Positions 10,991-22,700 of a stretch of DNA of 64,000 nucleotides are shown here, piece by piece; positions within the stretch are counted from its first letter, which is position 1, and every line of letters starts with the position of its first letter. Source of the DNA: Apus apus (taxonomy: Eukaryota; Chordata; Aves; Apodiformes; Apodidae); the NCBI RefSeq assembly GCF_020740795.1, contig NC_067301.1, forward strand, positions 2,976,001-3,040,000. The letters run 5' to 3'. The notes beneath the pieces were generated by a model, which saw only the letters and a list, made by a program, of their open reading frames with translations, was not told the DNA's origin and searched no databases. The position numbers and the translations under genes were made by a program.

Positions 10991-13874
10991 GACCAAAGCA
11001 GCCTGTGACTTAGAAATGCTACCCGGAGAAGGAACCAAGCCACCAGCCACTGGGGCTGGGAGGGCTCAGCCACATTTGCTGTTATCCCCGAACACCCCCA
11101 GCCCAGGAGCCACTTTGGCATCAGGAGGGCACAATGTTCCCTGCTCTCATCCCAGCCCTGATGGATGGACAGGGATGGTGACAGCCAGGTCTTCCTTTGG
11201 GGCCAGTTGCCTCAGGTGTGCTGTGTGCTTCATACAAGCAGAGCATCTTTGGGGCACCTGAACTGAAAGTTCAGGAGCCTTTAACACCCTCGTGTCAAAC
11301 AGATGTTGCTTCACGCAAAAGATGGAAATGAACCCCAAGAAATGCCCTGAATCTGGCACCTTCCGTGAATGCTGGGTGAGAATACAAGGCCAGCTGTTCC
11401 AAGAGAGGGGAAAGCCAGGATACAGCCAGCAAGGCCCCCCTCCCTCCCCCCCCAGTCTACCCCTAGTGACAAAAATAGCAGGTTTATAACTATAATAAGA
11501 CTCAGCGAATTCCGGGTCTGTTCGGGGAATACCCAGGAGCTGCCAGCAGGAGCCAGCTCATTTCTCCACGGGTTGCAGAGCTTCCCTGCGTGCCACTGGA
11601 TCCCTCCCGGGGCAACAGGGACCACAGAGGCCAAATAGCAACCCTGATAACAATGACCCCTGTCCTCTCCTTCCTCGTTTTCCCTGCCATCGAGGCTCCT
11701 GCTTCCTGGGACCTTCTTTCCCAGCACTGAGACTTCATTGTGAGACACCAGACTGTGAGTTCTGTGTGCCTAGAGCAGGGGGGGAACAAGACCCTCTCTC
11801 AGGGAGGGACTGCTGCTCAGCTTCTTGGGTAAAAACAGATTAAAAGGAACCCCCTGGAATAGGTCTCCCCCCCTGTTCTTTTAAGCTATGGGTTTCTAGA
11901 CTATGCAACAGATAACTGGTGGAAATGGTCCCTTCCTGAGAGCTCTGAGCCCTCCTGTGACAAGCTCCTTTGATGAAGAGCCAGAAGGACCATGTTGATG
12001 GGCCAAGCTGTGCACTCACAAACACTGCAGCCCCTTTTCTTTCGCAATGATGGTGTTTTCCCAGCCAGGGACACGAAGGCACATCACAGAGCAGGGTAAA
12101 TGGATCCTTAGGTTGCACTGGCTGGGGAGGAGAGCACAGTGTAGGGCAGGGAAAGAAACCCTGCTCCTCACACAGCCTGCAAGAGGAGACCAAGCAGCCA
12201 TGGAGCCGAGAAGTCCAGGTTTAAGAACAGCCACTACCCCAGGCTCCAGGGGAAAGGGATGTGGGCCACCAAGAGCCCCCAGCAGAGATTCAGGGCTGCT
12301 CTGGCACTTTGCAGAAGGAGCAGCCCCCAGCAGCCTGGCCAGCAGCAGCAGCCTCAGGGCTGAGCAAGGTGCCTGGTCTCTCACCTCACAGCAGCCAGCC
12401 AAGCACTCAGAGGCAGGCAGGCTGACCCGCCAGCTGGAAATCCCACGGGACAGCCCTGTGGGACCATCCCCACGACTCCCCCAGGAACACACCCACCGCC
12501 CTTCGCTCCCCCCGTCGCTGCCCTGCCAAGCCTCAGCTCAGGGCTTTGAAACCAGAATAAGCTGCTTTTAGCCCCAGACTGGAGCACGGAGAGGCTCACA
12601 GCAGCTGGGGGGGGGGGGTTTCACTATTCCCAGAGAAGGGGTAGGACCACCCAACTCCGTTGACATTGTCACCTGCCTGCCCCTGCCCCAGGAACCACAT
12701 CACTGTGCACCTGGAGTGTTGCAGGACCATGAGCAAGGGCAGCCCCCCAGGCCACGCTTTCTGCCTGCCCAAGCATGACCCCCAGTCTTGTCTCCTGTCC
12801 TCCTTCCCTTCCCTTCTCCCATCACAATGGGGTTTTCTAGCTGCCAGAGCTCAGCTTTTCCTGCTGGCCAGGACAACCAGAGCTTCTCCTCCTGCTCTGC
12901 AGCAAACTGGCCCAACACCTCCACCAGAGGTGCTGCCTTGGCAAGTCCCTGCCCATGGTGGCATAATAAGGTCATCGTCAGGAAGACACTGCACCAGGAG
13001 GCTGGTCTGGAGCAGAACATGGCCCCAGTGGGGAGCTGTGCAAGCCCCGTGGCTGCTCAGACACTGGCCTCCGTGTTCCCCATCGCGTCCTCGGCGTCTC
13101 CGCGGCCGCTGAGGAGCCGGTTCCGACGGATCCGACGGGCGTGGGGAGCAAAGTGACTCCCCTGGGCTGAGCCAGCTGCCCCCTGGGTGGCAGGAAACCC
13201 ACCTCCTTGTCTCGCTTCACACCACTGGGATGAGCGCGAAGATTCTCCACCTCCCACCTTCTCTGCTGGGAGGAAGGTGACGCTGCAGAGATCAGAGCCG
13301 GGGTCTGGCCAGGCAGAAAGGGCCCATCAGGAGGATTCTCTTCCGAGCAGGAGCTTCAGCTGCTGCTACCTCTCAAACCACATCCTGCTTGCGACTCACT
13401 TTCCATGGCTCCTCAGCTGACGAGAGGGTAAAAACCCAGGGGAAACTGCAGTGATGTCAACGGGATCCAAAGCCCCTTTTGAAAATGCTACCTATGAAGT
13501 GATGAAAGCAGGCGTGGAGGAGGAGGAGACACTTGGGAAGGTGAAACCCTTCAGAGGGTGAGCAGGTGGCCACAGAAGAGGGGAAATAAAGGCAGAGGGG
13601 ACATAAAAACATAAGAGTCTTCCTCCTGCAAACACTGGGTGGTCAGGGTTGAGGTGGGCATTCCTGAAGAGGCATTTAGGAGATGCAGCAGGGACCTGCA
13701 AGAGCCACTCTGGCTCCTGGGGAAAAGAGAGGGAGATCCTGGTGTGGCTTCACACTCCATCTACCCAGGAGATGAAGCCCCAGAGGAGTGACAGGGCAGA
13801 GTGACACAGGGCAGAGTGACACACAGCACAGAAAGCACCAGGCCCCTTAAAAACATATTCAATAGTTTTCAAAC

Positions 13875-13880
13875 TTTATT
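13875..13880 (-). terminator. Candidate distal poly(A) signal of AGRN
   Basis: Canonical AATAAA in ATGAAATAAAGTTTG on the minus strand, outside simple repeat. Cleavage would be expected near 13855. Confidence 0.6.
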
Positions 13881-14092
13881 TCATGGTGATTGACGAAAGA
13901 CACAAGTTAGTAATGGTTATATCATGCTGCTCCCCTACTGTGCATTGCCCTTCAGAATTCATACAGCAGTTCACAATGGTCATTAATTTACCCTATAAAT
14001 GAAGCCACATGGACAACCTTTTTTTTTAAAAAATAAAATAAAATAAAAATAAAAAATCCCAGAAAAAAAACCAAAAAACAAACCTCAATGTC

Positions 14093-14094
<2 letters not shown>

Positions 14095-14100
<6 letters not shown>
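14095..14100 (-). terminator. Candidate proximal poly(A) signal of AGRN
   Basis: AATAAA on the minus strand, within the (AAT)n run, so it could be a by-product of the repeat. It is followed by T-rich sequence at 14025-14057, which could act as the downstream element. Confidence 0.4.

Positions 14101-14124
<24 letters not shown>
14096..14124. repeat. (TTA)n microsatellite in the AGRN 3' UTR
   Basis: About nine TTA units on the plus strand, (AAT)n in the transcript, overlapping the proximal AATAAA. Confidence 0.9.
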
Positions 14125-16618
14125 TTTTGTACATCCACGTTATAAATGCTATTAAAAATAAAGCTGCAGTTAAGTGCACAGCCCCTAGGGAGCACTGCTG
14201 AATCTGACCTTGCTTCAAGATGCTTGTCGAGGACCCAAAGTCCTGATTTTAAGGCATTTCCAAGCCTCGGCAAAAGCAGACAGAGGTGTTTTTTTTTTTT
14301 TTGTTGGGTTTCTTTTGCTGCTTGTCTTGCAGTGACCCTGGCTTCACTGCAGTGGCATCTTAGGAAATTAGCAGCTTCCTCTGCACATCTGGCCCCCCCG
14401 CCCTGGAGCTGGCACATCCAGCCCTTGGTCTCAACCAAGCTCAAAACTCACGTTCCCAAAATACAGCTGGAGGGTCTGGCACTTCCCTCCCGTCCCACAG
14501 AGCCCCTGGTTTAGCTACACCTCGGGATTAAAATGCCAACAGTCCATCCCTTTCACCAGGCAGCCACTCTGCTCCCCACCAGGAACCACAATTTACCTAC
14601 AGGGGCCACTTAAAAATGTGGTGTTGCCACCTCCCCCCCTTCCCACAGGATCCATCCCACAGAGGGCACAGCCCCCCCTTGAAATATTTAACCACTGGCT
14701 TTGTAGAGGAATGTCACTGGATTGGGCAGAGATGTGGTGAGGGATGGGGGGGAGCAGAGATTGATTTGAGTGAAGAAAACAAGAAACCCAAGTGGTTTTC
14801 CACCACCTTCCCCTTTGTTACAGCTGTGTCCAGAGCTCGCCCTGAGAAAAGGAATCTTGACTTTCCATGGCTCAAATCTGAGTGCCAAGAAACATCATTT
14901 TTAAAGGTGCAGCCCTTGGTACAGGTGCACTGCAGGGTGTGCTAGGACCTGATGGCAAAACTGCAATGGGATTCATTAACACTTGACACCTGGTGGGCTC
15001 TTCCAGATGGATCCTGCACGCTCCAGCCAGCAGGTTTTACCCAGAGCGAGGCCAGGTGGGAAAGGGACACAGTTGTGTCCCAGAGGTGGAAAGGGACAGG
15101 GATGCTACCCAGCATCAGTACATTCTTCCCATGGAGAAGGAACCTGAGTGGGTGGTTTCTTTCACAGCTGCAACCCCCTTGTCCTTCTGCTTGCAGGAGG
15201 CTCAGGGTCTGCAGGCCAGTGTGTGCAGACACACACACACCCCCCCATTCAGCAGCACACACACTGGGTTTGTGCCTGGCACCAGAGTTTTTGCTTTCAA
15301 GGCTTGCAGGGAGGAAGAAAGTAATTTTAAAACCTCCTCCCAAACTGAGCTGCCCCAACAGCTGCCTCCTGCCCCACTGGAGCTAGGGCTGCTGGGCTGG
15401 AAGAGTCCCAAAGACCTTTGCTGATGGTGTGGAAGTCCCTGCGTGGCAAAAACTTGGAAGTCAAAAGTAAAACTCCCATTTCTCTTCCTGGGAGAGGCTC
15501 TGATAGCAGGTCCAGACATGCTGGCCAGCTGAAATCATCCTCGTGGCAGACAGAGGGCAAGTCATGGCCAGAGGCTGGAAAACAGACATGGGATAGGGAA
15601 GGAGACATCCAACAGGTATTCTGAAAGTGAAAAGGGAGCCCAGTCCCCTGCCCTCACAGCCCTGTGCTGGAGGAGGGAGAGCACTTCCAGGTCTCAAAGA
15701 TGTGCTGCAGGTTCTCCCTGGTGCATGGGAGGGCAAGGCTTGGTACACAGAAGCTCTTGGGAAGAGCAGCCAGGGCAAGCAGGTGGTTAGGACATGTCTG
15801 GATAAACAAAGTGTGGAAATGAAGTTTCACAGCTGCTTCTGCACATGTCCCAGAGGAGGAGAAGGAGGAGTGCCAACAGACTGACCCAGCACCTCGCCCC
15901 ACAGCACCTCTCAGTCCAGCAGTCGTAAGACAACCAAAGAGCAATGCTTTTCTGCCTGCTCAGAGCAGACCTTGGTCTCTCTTCCAGTGCATGGCATCCC
16001 TGATTTTAACAGAGCATAAAGGAGAAAAGCACTTGAGATTCTTACTCACATAAATTATAGTGAGAGGAAGGGGAGGAGGAGGGAGATAGGGTGAACACGG
16101 GGCCACGAGAAGGCTTGACAGGCCCCAAAGCAGGGTGACAATTCTTGCTTCTCTCTCTGGTGGCCACTTCCCCACTCCTGGGGGGGGCTTTGGGGCCAGG
16201 CTGGAGGTGGGAAGATGGTGAATCCATGAAGATCTCTCCAGCACCAGCATCCTTTCCCCCGCAGGCGTGAACAACAACCCAACAACACAAGTAAGGAGGG
16301 GGGGGGAAACAAATCACCCAAAAAGAAGCTTCAAGTATGAGTAAGATTTACAATGCAGGTGCAACGGGGAAGTTCTTCTGTCACTTCTTGGAGACTTGGT
16401 TCAAGGTTTGTTCTTTGTTGCTGCTGTTTGATTACAGAGTCTGACTGACCTGGATAGACTGCAACCGAACAAATAACCCAAAAAAAAAAAAGGTGTTTCC
16501 TCCCCTCCCTTTCCACCCTCCCCCCCAAAATATAAAAAGCAATAAGTTTACAAAAATAGAAAATAATTACAGCAATAGGCAGGAGGGAGGGCAGGAGAAG
16601 GAAAGGGTCCCTGGGGGT

Positions 16619-16776
16619 CTATTTGGCTGAGCAGTGTAATATCGTGGGGTTGTTTAAAGCGTCCTCCACCAGGTGCAGTTCTTGGCGGTCGACAGTCACG
16701 TCCCTTATGCAGCCAACAAAGCCAGTGCTGTAGGCCTTGGGCAGCCTGTGGGCCACGCTCAGCTTCTCCAGCCCCC
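16619..16776 (-). CDS. AGRN: AGRN terminal coding exon: LG3 end and stop
   Basis: 158 nt. It reads [51 protein letters not shown] and a TAG stop at 16619-16621. Agrin ends at this point in chicken. The exon continues into the 3' UTR. Confidence 0.97.
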
Positions 16777-19700
16777 CTGCAAGACACCAGGCAGGAGATG
16801 GGTTAGGAGGACAAGGGGCACGATGCTCTGAAGGCCAGCAGTGCAGGCAGCATCCCCCCACCCCGTGCCGCTGGGAACACCCTCAACAACAGGGGAAAAA
16901 AAACCACCTCTTTTCCTTGGTTAATATTTATTTGCCTGGAAATCAGAGAAATGCCAGTTCCAACCGATGCACGTGGGTTTCCTGGACACTATCAATCAGT
17001 AACCTGCAGTCTAAAATATCGATTCAACTTGAAAGACACCATTTCCTTGGAGGTTGGTCCCAGATTCGAACGAGATTTTATTTCCGTTACGGAAATGCCA
17101 ACTATGGCTCATTCCAGGCCCTGAGGTTAGGGAGGGCTGCTTGCAAACCAGATCTTTGGAAGAGCCAGTGGGGAAGACAAGCAAAAATATCCCAGGGAAA
17201 AATTCTGCTTTCCTCAGAACTTCTCTGTCCATTTCAGATCCAGACATGGCACCCGGGACACTGTCTTTTCAGACGTAAGGCTACGTTTTTGAGTGTGATC
17301 TTTATGATGGACCTGAAACTACAGGGTTAAACTGGGGAGGTGAGAACAGATGCTTCAGACAAGTGTCAAGAGAAGCTCGTTCACTGTTTCTTCACTGCAG
17401 GTGACCAAAATCCCGGGGGACATTTCTGCCCACTGATTTCTGTGGCCCTCGCGCCCGTTTTGCAACCCTGGGACTGCTACAGCACCTGCCTGAGGAGCAG
17501 CCTGGTCCTGAGCCCACAGGTGGAGTCTGGCATGATCTGCTTGTTCTGTGTTATGCAAATAAAGCCACATTTTAAATCTGGGTATTGAGATATTTCCAGA
17601 GAGAAGCACCCTTCTCTCACCTGTTGGGAACCAGAGCTACCCTGACAAGTAACACTCAGGACACTCTTGACCTAAGAGAGTCAAAGCCACCTGGGAGGCA
17701 AAGCTGTCCCTGGAAACCAGTGAGGGAGCATCAAAAGCTCCAGCTCTGAGCCCCCAGCAGAGGTTCACCCCAACTCACCCAGCCACAGGGCCCCATCTGT
17801 GTCCAGCTGTGTTGCACCAAGAGGAGAAGAGCCAGCAATGGGAGCTTCATTGCCAACCTGAAGGGAACCTTCTCTCTGTACCCTGGAGAGAGGGAAGAAA
17901 CAGAAGATGGTTAGAAACCTTGGAGGAAAAACCTCTGCTTCATGCTAAATCCAGACTCTGGGCACCATCAGCCCTTCTCTGCTGGAGTGTGGGGCAGAGC
18001 TTGCCCTCAGGCCATGCAGCACGGGGTGGTCCTGGGTGTGATGGTGGCAAGTTCTCCTCTCCAGCATCCCCCAGCCCTTCCAGCAGCCCCAGCTTCCTCC
18101 CTCTTGGAGCCACCAGCGGAAATCCCCGGCATGCCGGCCGCATCATCCCTGCACCCCTCCCACCACCCATAAAAATAAAAGGGACATCTCGGGCTCAACA
18201 TGAACAGAATGTCAACCCCTTGGCCAGCTAAAATAAAAGGCATGAACCTTCTGTCCCTCCTCGAGCTGCCCCTTTGACATTTCCAGGCAGGCCTCAACGT
18301 GCCCCTCCAACGTGGCACTGCCCACGTGCCTCTCCTCTATTATTATCCAAGAGGAGTGATCCTGGTGACTTAGGGACATGATTCAAGCACCGAACGGGTA
18401 GATTAGGTTATGGTTGGTGGATTTAGGTTATGATTGGACTTGATGATCTTCAAGGTTCTTTCCAACCAGGTTGATTCTGTGACCCTTGGGGATCACAGGG
18501 CATGGGAGTCACGGCTCCCCCATTCACAGCTTGCCCATCCTGGAGCAACCAGCCATGCCCTGCTCCCCTCCACACCTGGAGGCTTTGATGTGGATCCACT
18601 GGTTGGTGTTGACGGGGACTGTGGATCGTAGGACGACGGGCTTGGAGCCCAGGTCATAGGTCATCTGCACAAAACCATCCACGATGGCCAGGGCGATGTA
18701 GTCCGAGCGCTCCAGCCCCTTCCCGCTCCACAGGATCAGCCCCTGCGTGGCTTCTGTCTTGATGCTCAGCTCAAAGTGGTTGGCTTGCAAGGCCTTCTCA
18801 CTGTGGGAGGAGAAGGCAGAGGAGTGAAGAACACGGCTACGAAGCAGCGGGCAGGCAGCCAGCTCCTCGGAGCTGCTCTGTCCCCAGCCAAGTAGCTCAC
18901 CTGCTGAGGACCTTCAGCTGCCCTCCCAGGCAGGGGCTCAGCCTCAGTCCCCACCTGCTGCACCTGAGGGGTCGCAGCCTTTGCCTGCTCAGGTGGATGG
19001 GGGAGCAGATGGAAAGCTGTGAGCCAGGCCATGGGATCAAAGGCATGGCTCTCTGGAGGGCTCTAAGCCAGCTCCTGCTCAGGAGCACTGCCAGCACTGG
19101 ATGAGGGCAGCTGTGGCTCTGCCTGGATGAGCTTGGGAACACCAAGACTGGAGCTCCTCCATCGTCCTGCTGACCTTCCAGACTGCACAGTTCTCCTGCT
19201 TTCCCCTACATCCAACTTGAACCTCCAAGGACACATGCTGGAGCTGTGCCCCTTGCTTTTGCCCTCTATGGAGCACAAGGTTCAGACATATCAACCCCTG
19301 CCAGCTGTGACACAGATCTTGGTATCAACTCCTCACACACAGTCCCTGAGGGAAGAGGTCTGGCAGGTGGGCTGGTGAACAGCACCAGGCCAGCCCTGAT
19401 CCAGCCAGCAGAAGGATGTTCCCCATGGAACTGCCTCGGATTTGGGAGCAGGCAGAAGAAAGAGGGCTCTGCTGGCTGTAGGCAGAGGCCAAGCTGGGGT
19501 CAGCACCATTTCACCATCCCCCTGGCAGGTATCTGAGGTGCAGGAAGGCACTTGGACATGGTGTCATTTCCCAAGGGAGGGATGAGGGAAGGTCAGGATT
19601 TTCCCCAGGTTGGCATCTCCATCTTTGCTCAGTCCCTGCTGGAACAGGCAGCAGGCGAAGCTGCCATATGGAGTCACCCCCCACTCTCCTGGGGTGCTCA

Positions 19701-22700
19701 GGGACAAACTGCTGACATGTGTGCACACACGGACCAGACAACACGGGCAACACAGACAGCTTTTTATTCCCAAGGGACAGTGTGTCCAGGGGGCTGGACA
19801 AGGGCTGTGCTGCTGAGGAGCTGCTGGAAGGACAGGGCCTCCTTCTCCTTTAGTCCCATCCCCTGCAGAGCTGGATCCCTCACCAATAAGAGGCCAAAGG
19901 AGAGGACACACAGGACACACACACACACACACAGAGACATGCAGAGGCAGCAAGAGCAGAGCAAGAGACACCAGAGCAGGAAGCCTGGCACAGACTCACC
20001 TGGGCTCCACGGGGTAGTCCAGGGCTTCAGGACTTAGATGAGGGAAGAAAGGGGAGCGTGCGATAAGCGCAGGGCAGCAGGAGCCCCCCACCCCTCCTGG
20101 GACTGCCCCTCACCCCTCACAAGAACCACCCAGGGCAAGTGGGAAACCTCAGCCACTGTCCTTGGGATTGAGGCTCCTCAAGGCAGGAGACAAGTTTGCA
20201 CATTGTTGCTCAGCCAGGGTAATCATGTCAAGGAGTGAAGGTGGCCTTATCCTGGGGGTGTGGGGACCCCACAGTGCTCTCCTGGGCCACAACCAACACT
20301 GCTCCTGCTGGGATGTGCATCCCAGGATGGAGCAGAGAGCAGCACTGCTGAGCGAAGGCAGCTCCTGCACAAGGACCTTTTCCCAGGCAGACCTGCAGGC
20401 AGGAACACCAAGACTGGAGCTCCTCCATTTCCCTGCTGACCTGAGCAGGGGCTGCATGGTTTTCCTGCTAGTTCTGTGGGACCCTGCAGAGGGGGTGCCC
20501 ATCTGGGCAGGGTGTTGAAATCCACACATAGAGCCTCTGAGTCAGTCCTGGGGCACTTGGGCAGCAAGGGTGTGTGTGCAGACGGGGAAACCCAGCACTC
20601 CAGCTGTCCTGCTGGCACTGCCCACCAGCCTCAGGGGCTACAGGCACCACAAGCAGCTCTAACTAGATGTGTCTACAAAAATGGAGGTTCAAAACATGAG
20701 ATGTTTGGGCATGTCTTGGCCAGCAGAGCCCAGAGAAGCAACTGGAGCGTCAGTCCTGCCCCAGGCACACCCTGGGGTCTGCCTGGAGGCAGGAAAAAAG
20801 ACTTATTATGGGCAGCCCAACGGGTGCTTCAGGCCTGGGAGGCCAGTGGGTGCTGCTGCCACGCCCCAGCAGAGGGGTCTGGGGTGCTCAGCCCCCGTGC
20901 AGGATGGGGCATGCACAGCCAAAGGGGGCTGGCTCGGGTGGGAGTGGGGACCTGCCCTTTGTGGAGCAGTGGGAGAGGCAGGACACAAAGGCAGCAGCTT
21001 CCTGCTCCTCTGCAGGGATGGTGCCTGTGCAGGGGACAGCTGGGCACCCTGCCCCGTGGCCACCACCTGCCTCACCACCCCAGGGCACTGTCTAGGTCAG
21101 GAGGATGTTTGGTTCCTCAGAAACCCTTTCTAAACCACCAGAGCACCTCCCCAGCTGCTGTGACCATGCAGGCAAGGGGCTTCGTGGCTCTCCGGGTGTT
21201 GCCAGGCACACACGCATGCAACAGCCCCCCCAGGCTCTGCCTGACCCCAGCCTGTAGAAAATGAGGTGAAATGGGGATGTGACAGGCAGGAGCCAACTCT
21301 AACTGCTCCCCCTACAGTGGGGAGTAGAGGAACTAGAGCTTCTCTTCCAACTCCTGCTGCTCAGCAAGACAGACAGACAGCAAACCAACAGCTGCCAAAC
21401 CTGCTCTAAAGAAGCAGCCCTTCTCCAAATCCACCTGCCCAGGCCCTTCTTCTGCTCTCCTGGCCACACTGCACGTGAGGCATTGCCCCTGCCATGCACC
21501 CCTGGCCACAGAACGTTCTCCTAGCACCAGCCTGGCCTCCTTGCTATGGCAGCAACACCACATTCCTGCTGGAAACATCAGGGCAGGATTAGCACCTCTC
21601 ACCTCCACTGCCAGTGCCTTTGCTGCTGATGGAAGTCACAGGAATTGTCTTTTATGCTCATTCACTTAACCTAAGGCTAAGCTGCACAGATCATCTTGGT
21701 TGGAAAAGACCTTTCAGATCAGCCAGTCCAACCATGATCCCAGCCCTGCCAAGGCCACCACTAAACCATGTCCCTCAGCACCACATCTACATGGCTCTGA
21801 AATCCCTCCAGGGATGGGGATTCCACCACTGCCCTGGGCAGCCTGACAACCCTTTCCATGAATAAATTTGTTCCTAATATCCAATCTAGACCCTACCCCT
21901 GCTCCCCCCCCTGCCCCTGCGGGTGGGCTGGTGGTCAGGGTGGCAATGGTGGATGTGGTGGGGGGCAGATGGTTGCAGGGAGGAGCTGGGCAGTGGGGAG
22001 GACTGTACTTACACAGGGATCTCATTGGTCAGGTGGCTTGAAAGCAAAGAAACAAGGACATTGAGAAGAGATGGACAGACAGAGACTGACAAACAACAGG
22101 TCAAGACAGACACCCCGCCCAGGCAGAGGAACCTGAGGGTGCATGAGGCAGATGGATGCAGCCCAGTCCAACACCCTGCCCCAGAGCTGTGGTGGAGCTG
22201 GGAATTAGTCACAGGGGCTGTAGGAGCACAGTGCTGAGGACAGACACCGAGCCAGGCTGCAGTGGACCATGTCTCCTGTAGGAGATATATCCAGCCCAAA
22301 GGCAGCAGAGGACCTCAGTCAGCAGCTGTGCAGTGGGCTCCACTGATCTGGAGAGAGACCTCAGGAACCAGGACAGACCCAGAGGCCACAGGGTCCAAAC
22401 ACACAGCCCCAGTCGGTGGGGTTAGGGTGGAGAAGGTGCTGGAGAAGGTTATCCAGGTCCCACAGCACTGACAGCCTGTCCCTGCTGGCAGGTCCAGCCC
22501 TTGCTGCACAAACAGCCACACAAAGGATCTGGCAGACAGGTGAGAATTAACCCACAGGCAGAGCTTCCTCTCCCCTCAGCACAGCCCAGCCCTGAGCCAA
22601 GGAAGGCACCAACCAGGAGCAGGGCAGAGACCACCCTGACCATCCTCCGCCAGCTTTAGCCCACTCCCCAGCCAGACCATGCTAGCCCAGAAGGTGGCCC

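Larger units (their letters stand above)
10470..13855. other. Spacer between the CpG island and the AGRN 3' end
   Basis: Two CR1 fragments at 10480-10595 and 10655-10990. A small CpG-rich patch lies at 13070-13150. No gene recognised. Confidence 0.65.
13856..16618 (-). other. AGRN: AGRN 3' untranslated region (inferred extent)
   Basis: From the stop codon leftward I see no AATAAA on the minus strand until 14095-14100, and a second at 13875-13880. Either gives a 3' UTR of about 2.5-2.8 kb. The distal 150 nt is AU-rich, with (AAT)n at 14096-14124 and TTTTTAT and TTTTA runs at 14025-14057. Most of the rest is GC-rich and without repeats. A variant hexamer used earlier could make the UTR shorter. 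Confidence 0.65.
16777..18575 (-). other. AGRN: AGRN introns in the LG3 region
   Basis: Introns 17883-18575 and 16777-17778. The first holds a CR1 3' end at 18374-18481. The second has no recognised content. Confidence 0.8.
20033..22012 (-). other. AGRN: AGRN intron between z8 and z11
   Basis: 1980 nt. It contains four TGCATG hexamers in the transcribed sense (21493, 21215, 21165 and 20910, plus-strand starts) and a CR1 fragment at 21688-21897. No other exon recognised. Confidence 0.8.

Noticed and set aside
13070..13150. Small CpG-rich patch as a second promoter
   Set aside because: Only about 80 bp, no donor or start context that stands out.
1..13855. RNF223 or C1orf159, the neighbours of human AGRN
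   Set aside because: I looked for a RING Cys/His pattern and for C1orf159-like Cys-rich sequence on both strands and saw neither.
1..13855. miR-200 family hairpins, which lie near this locus in human
   Set aside because: No TAATACTG or TAACACTG seed-containing mature sequence seen on either strand.
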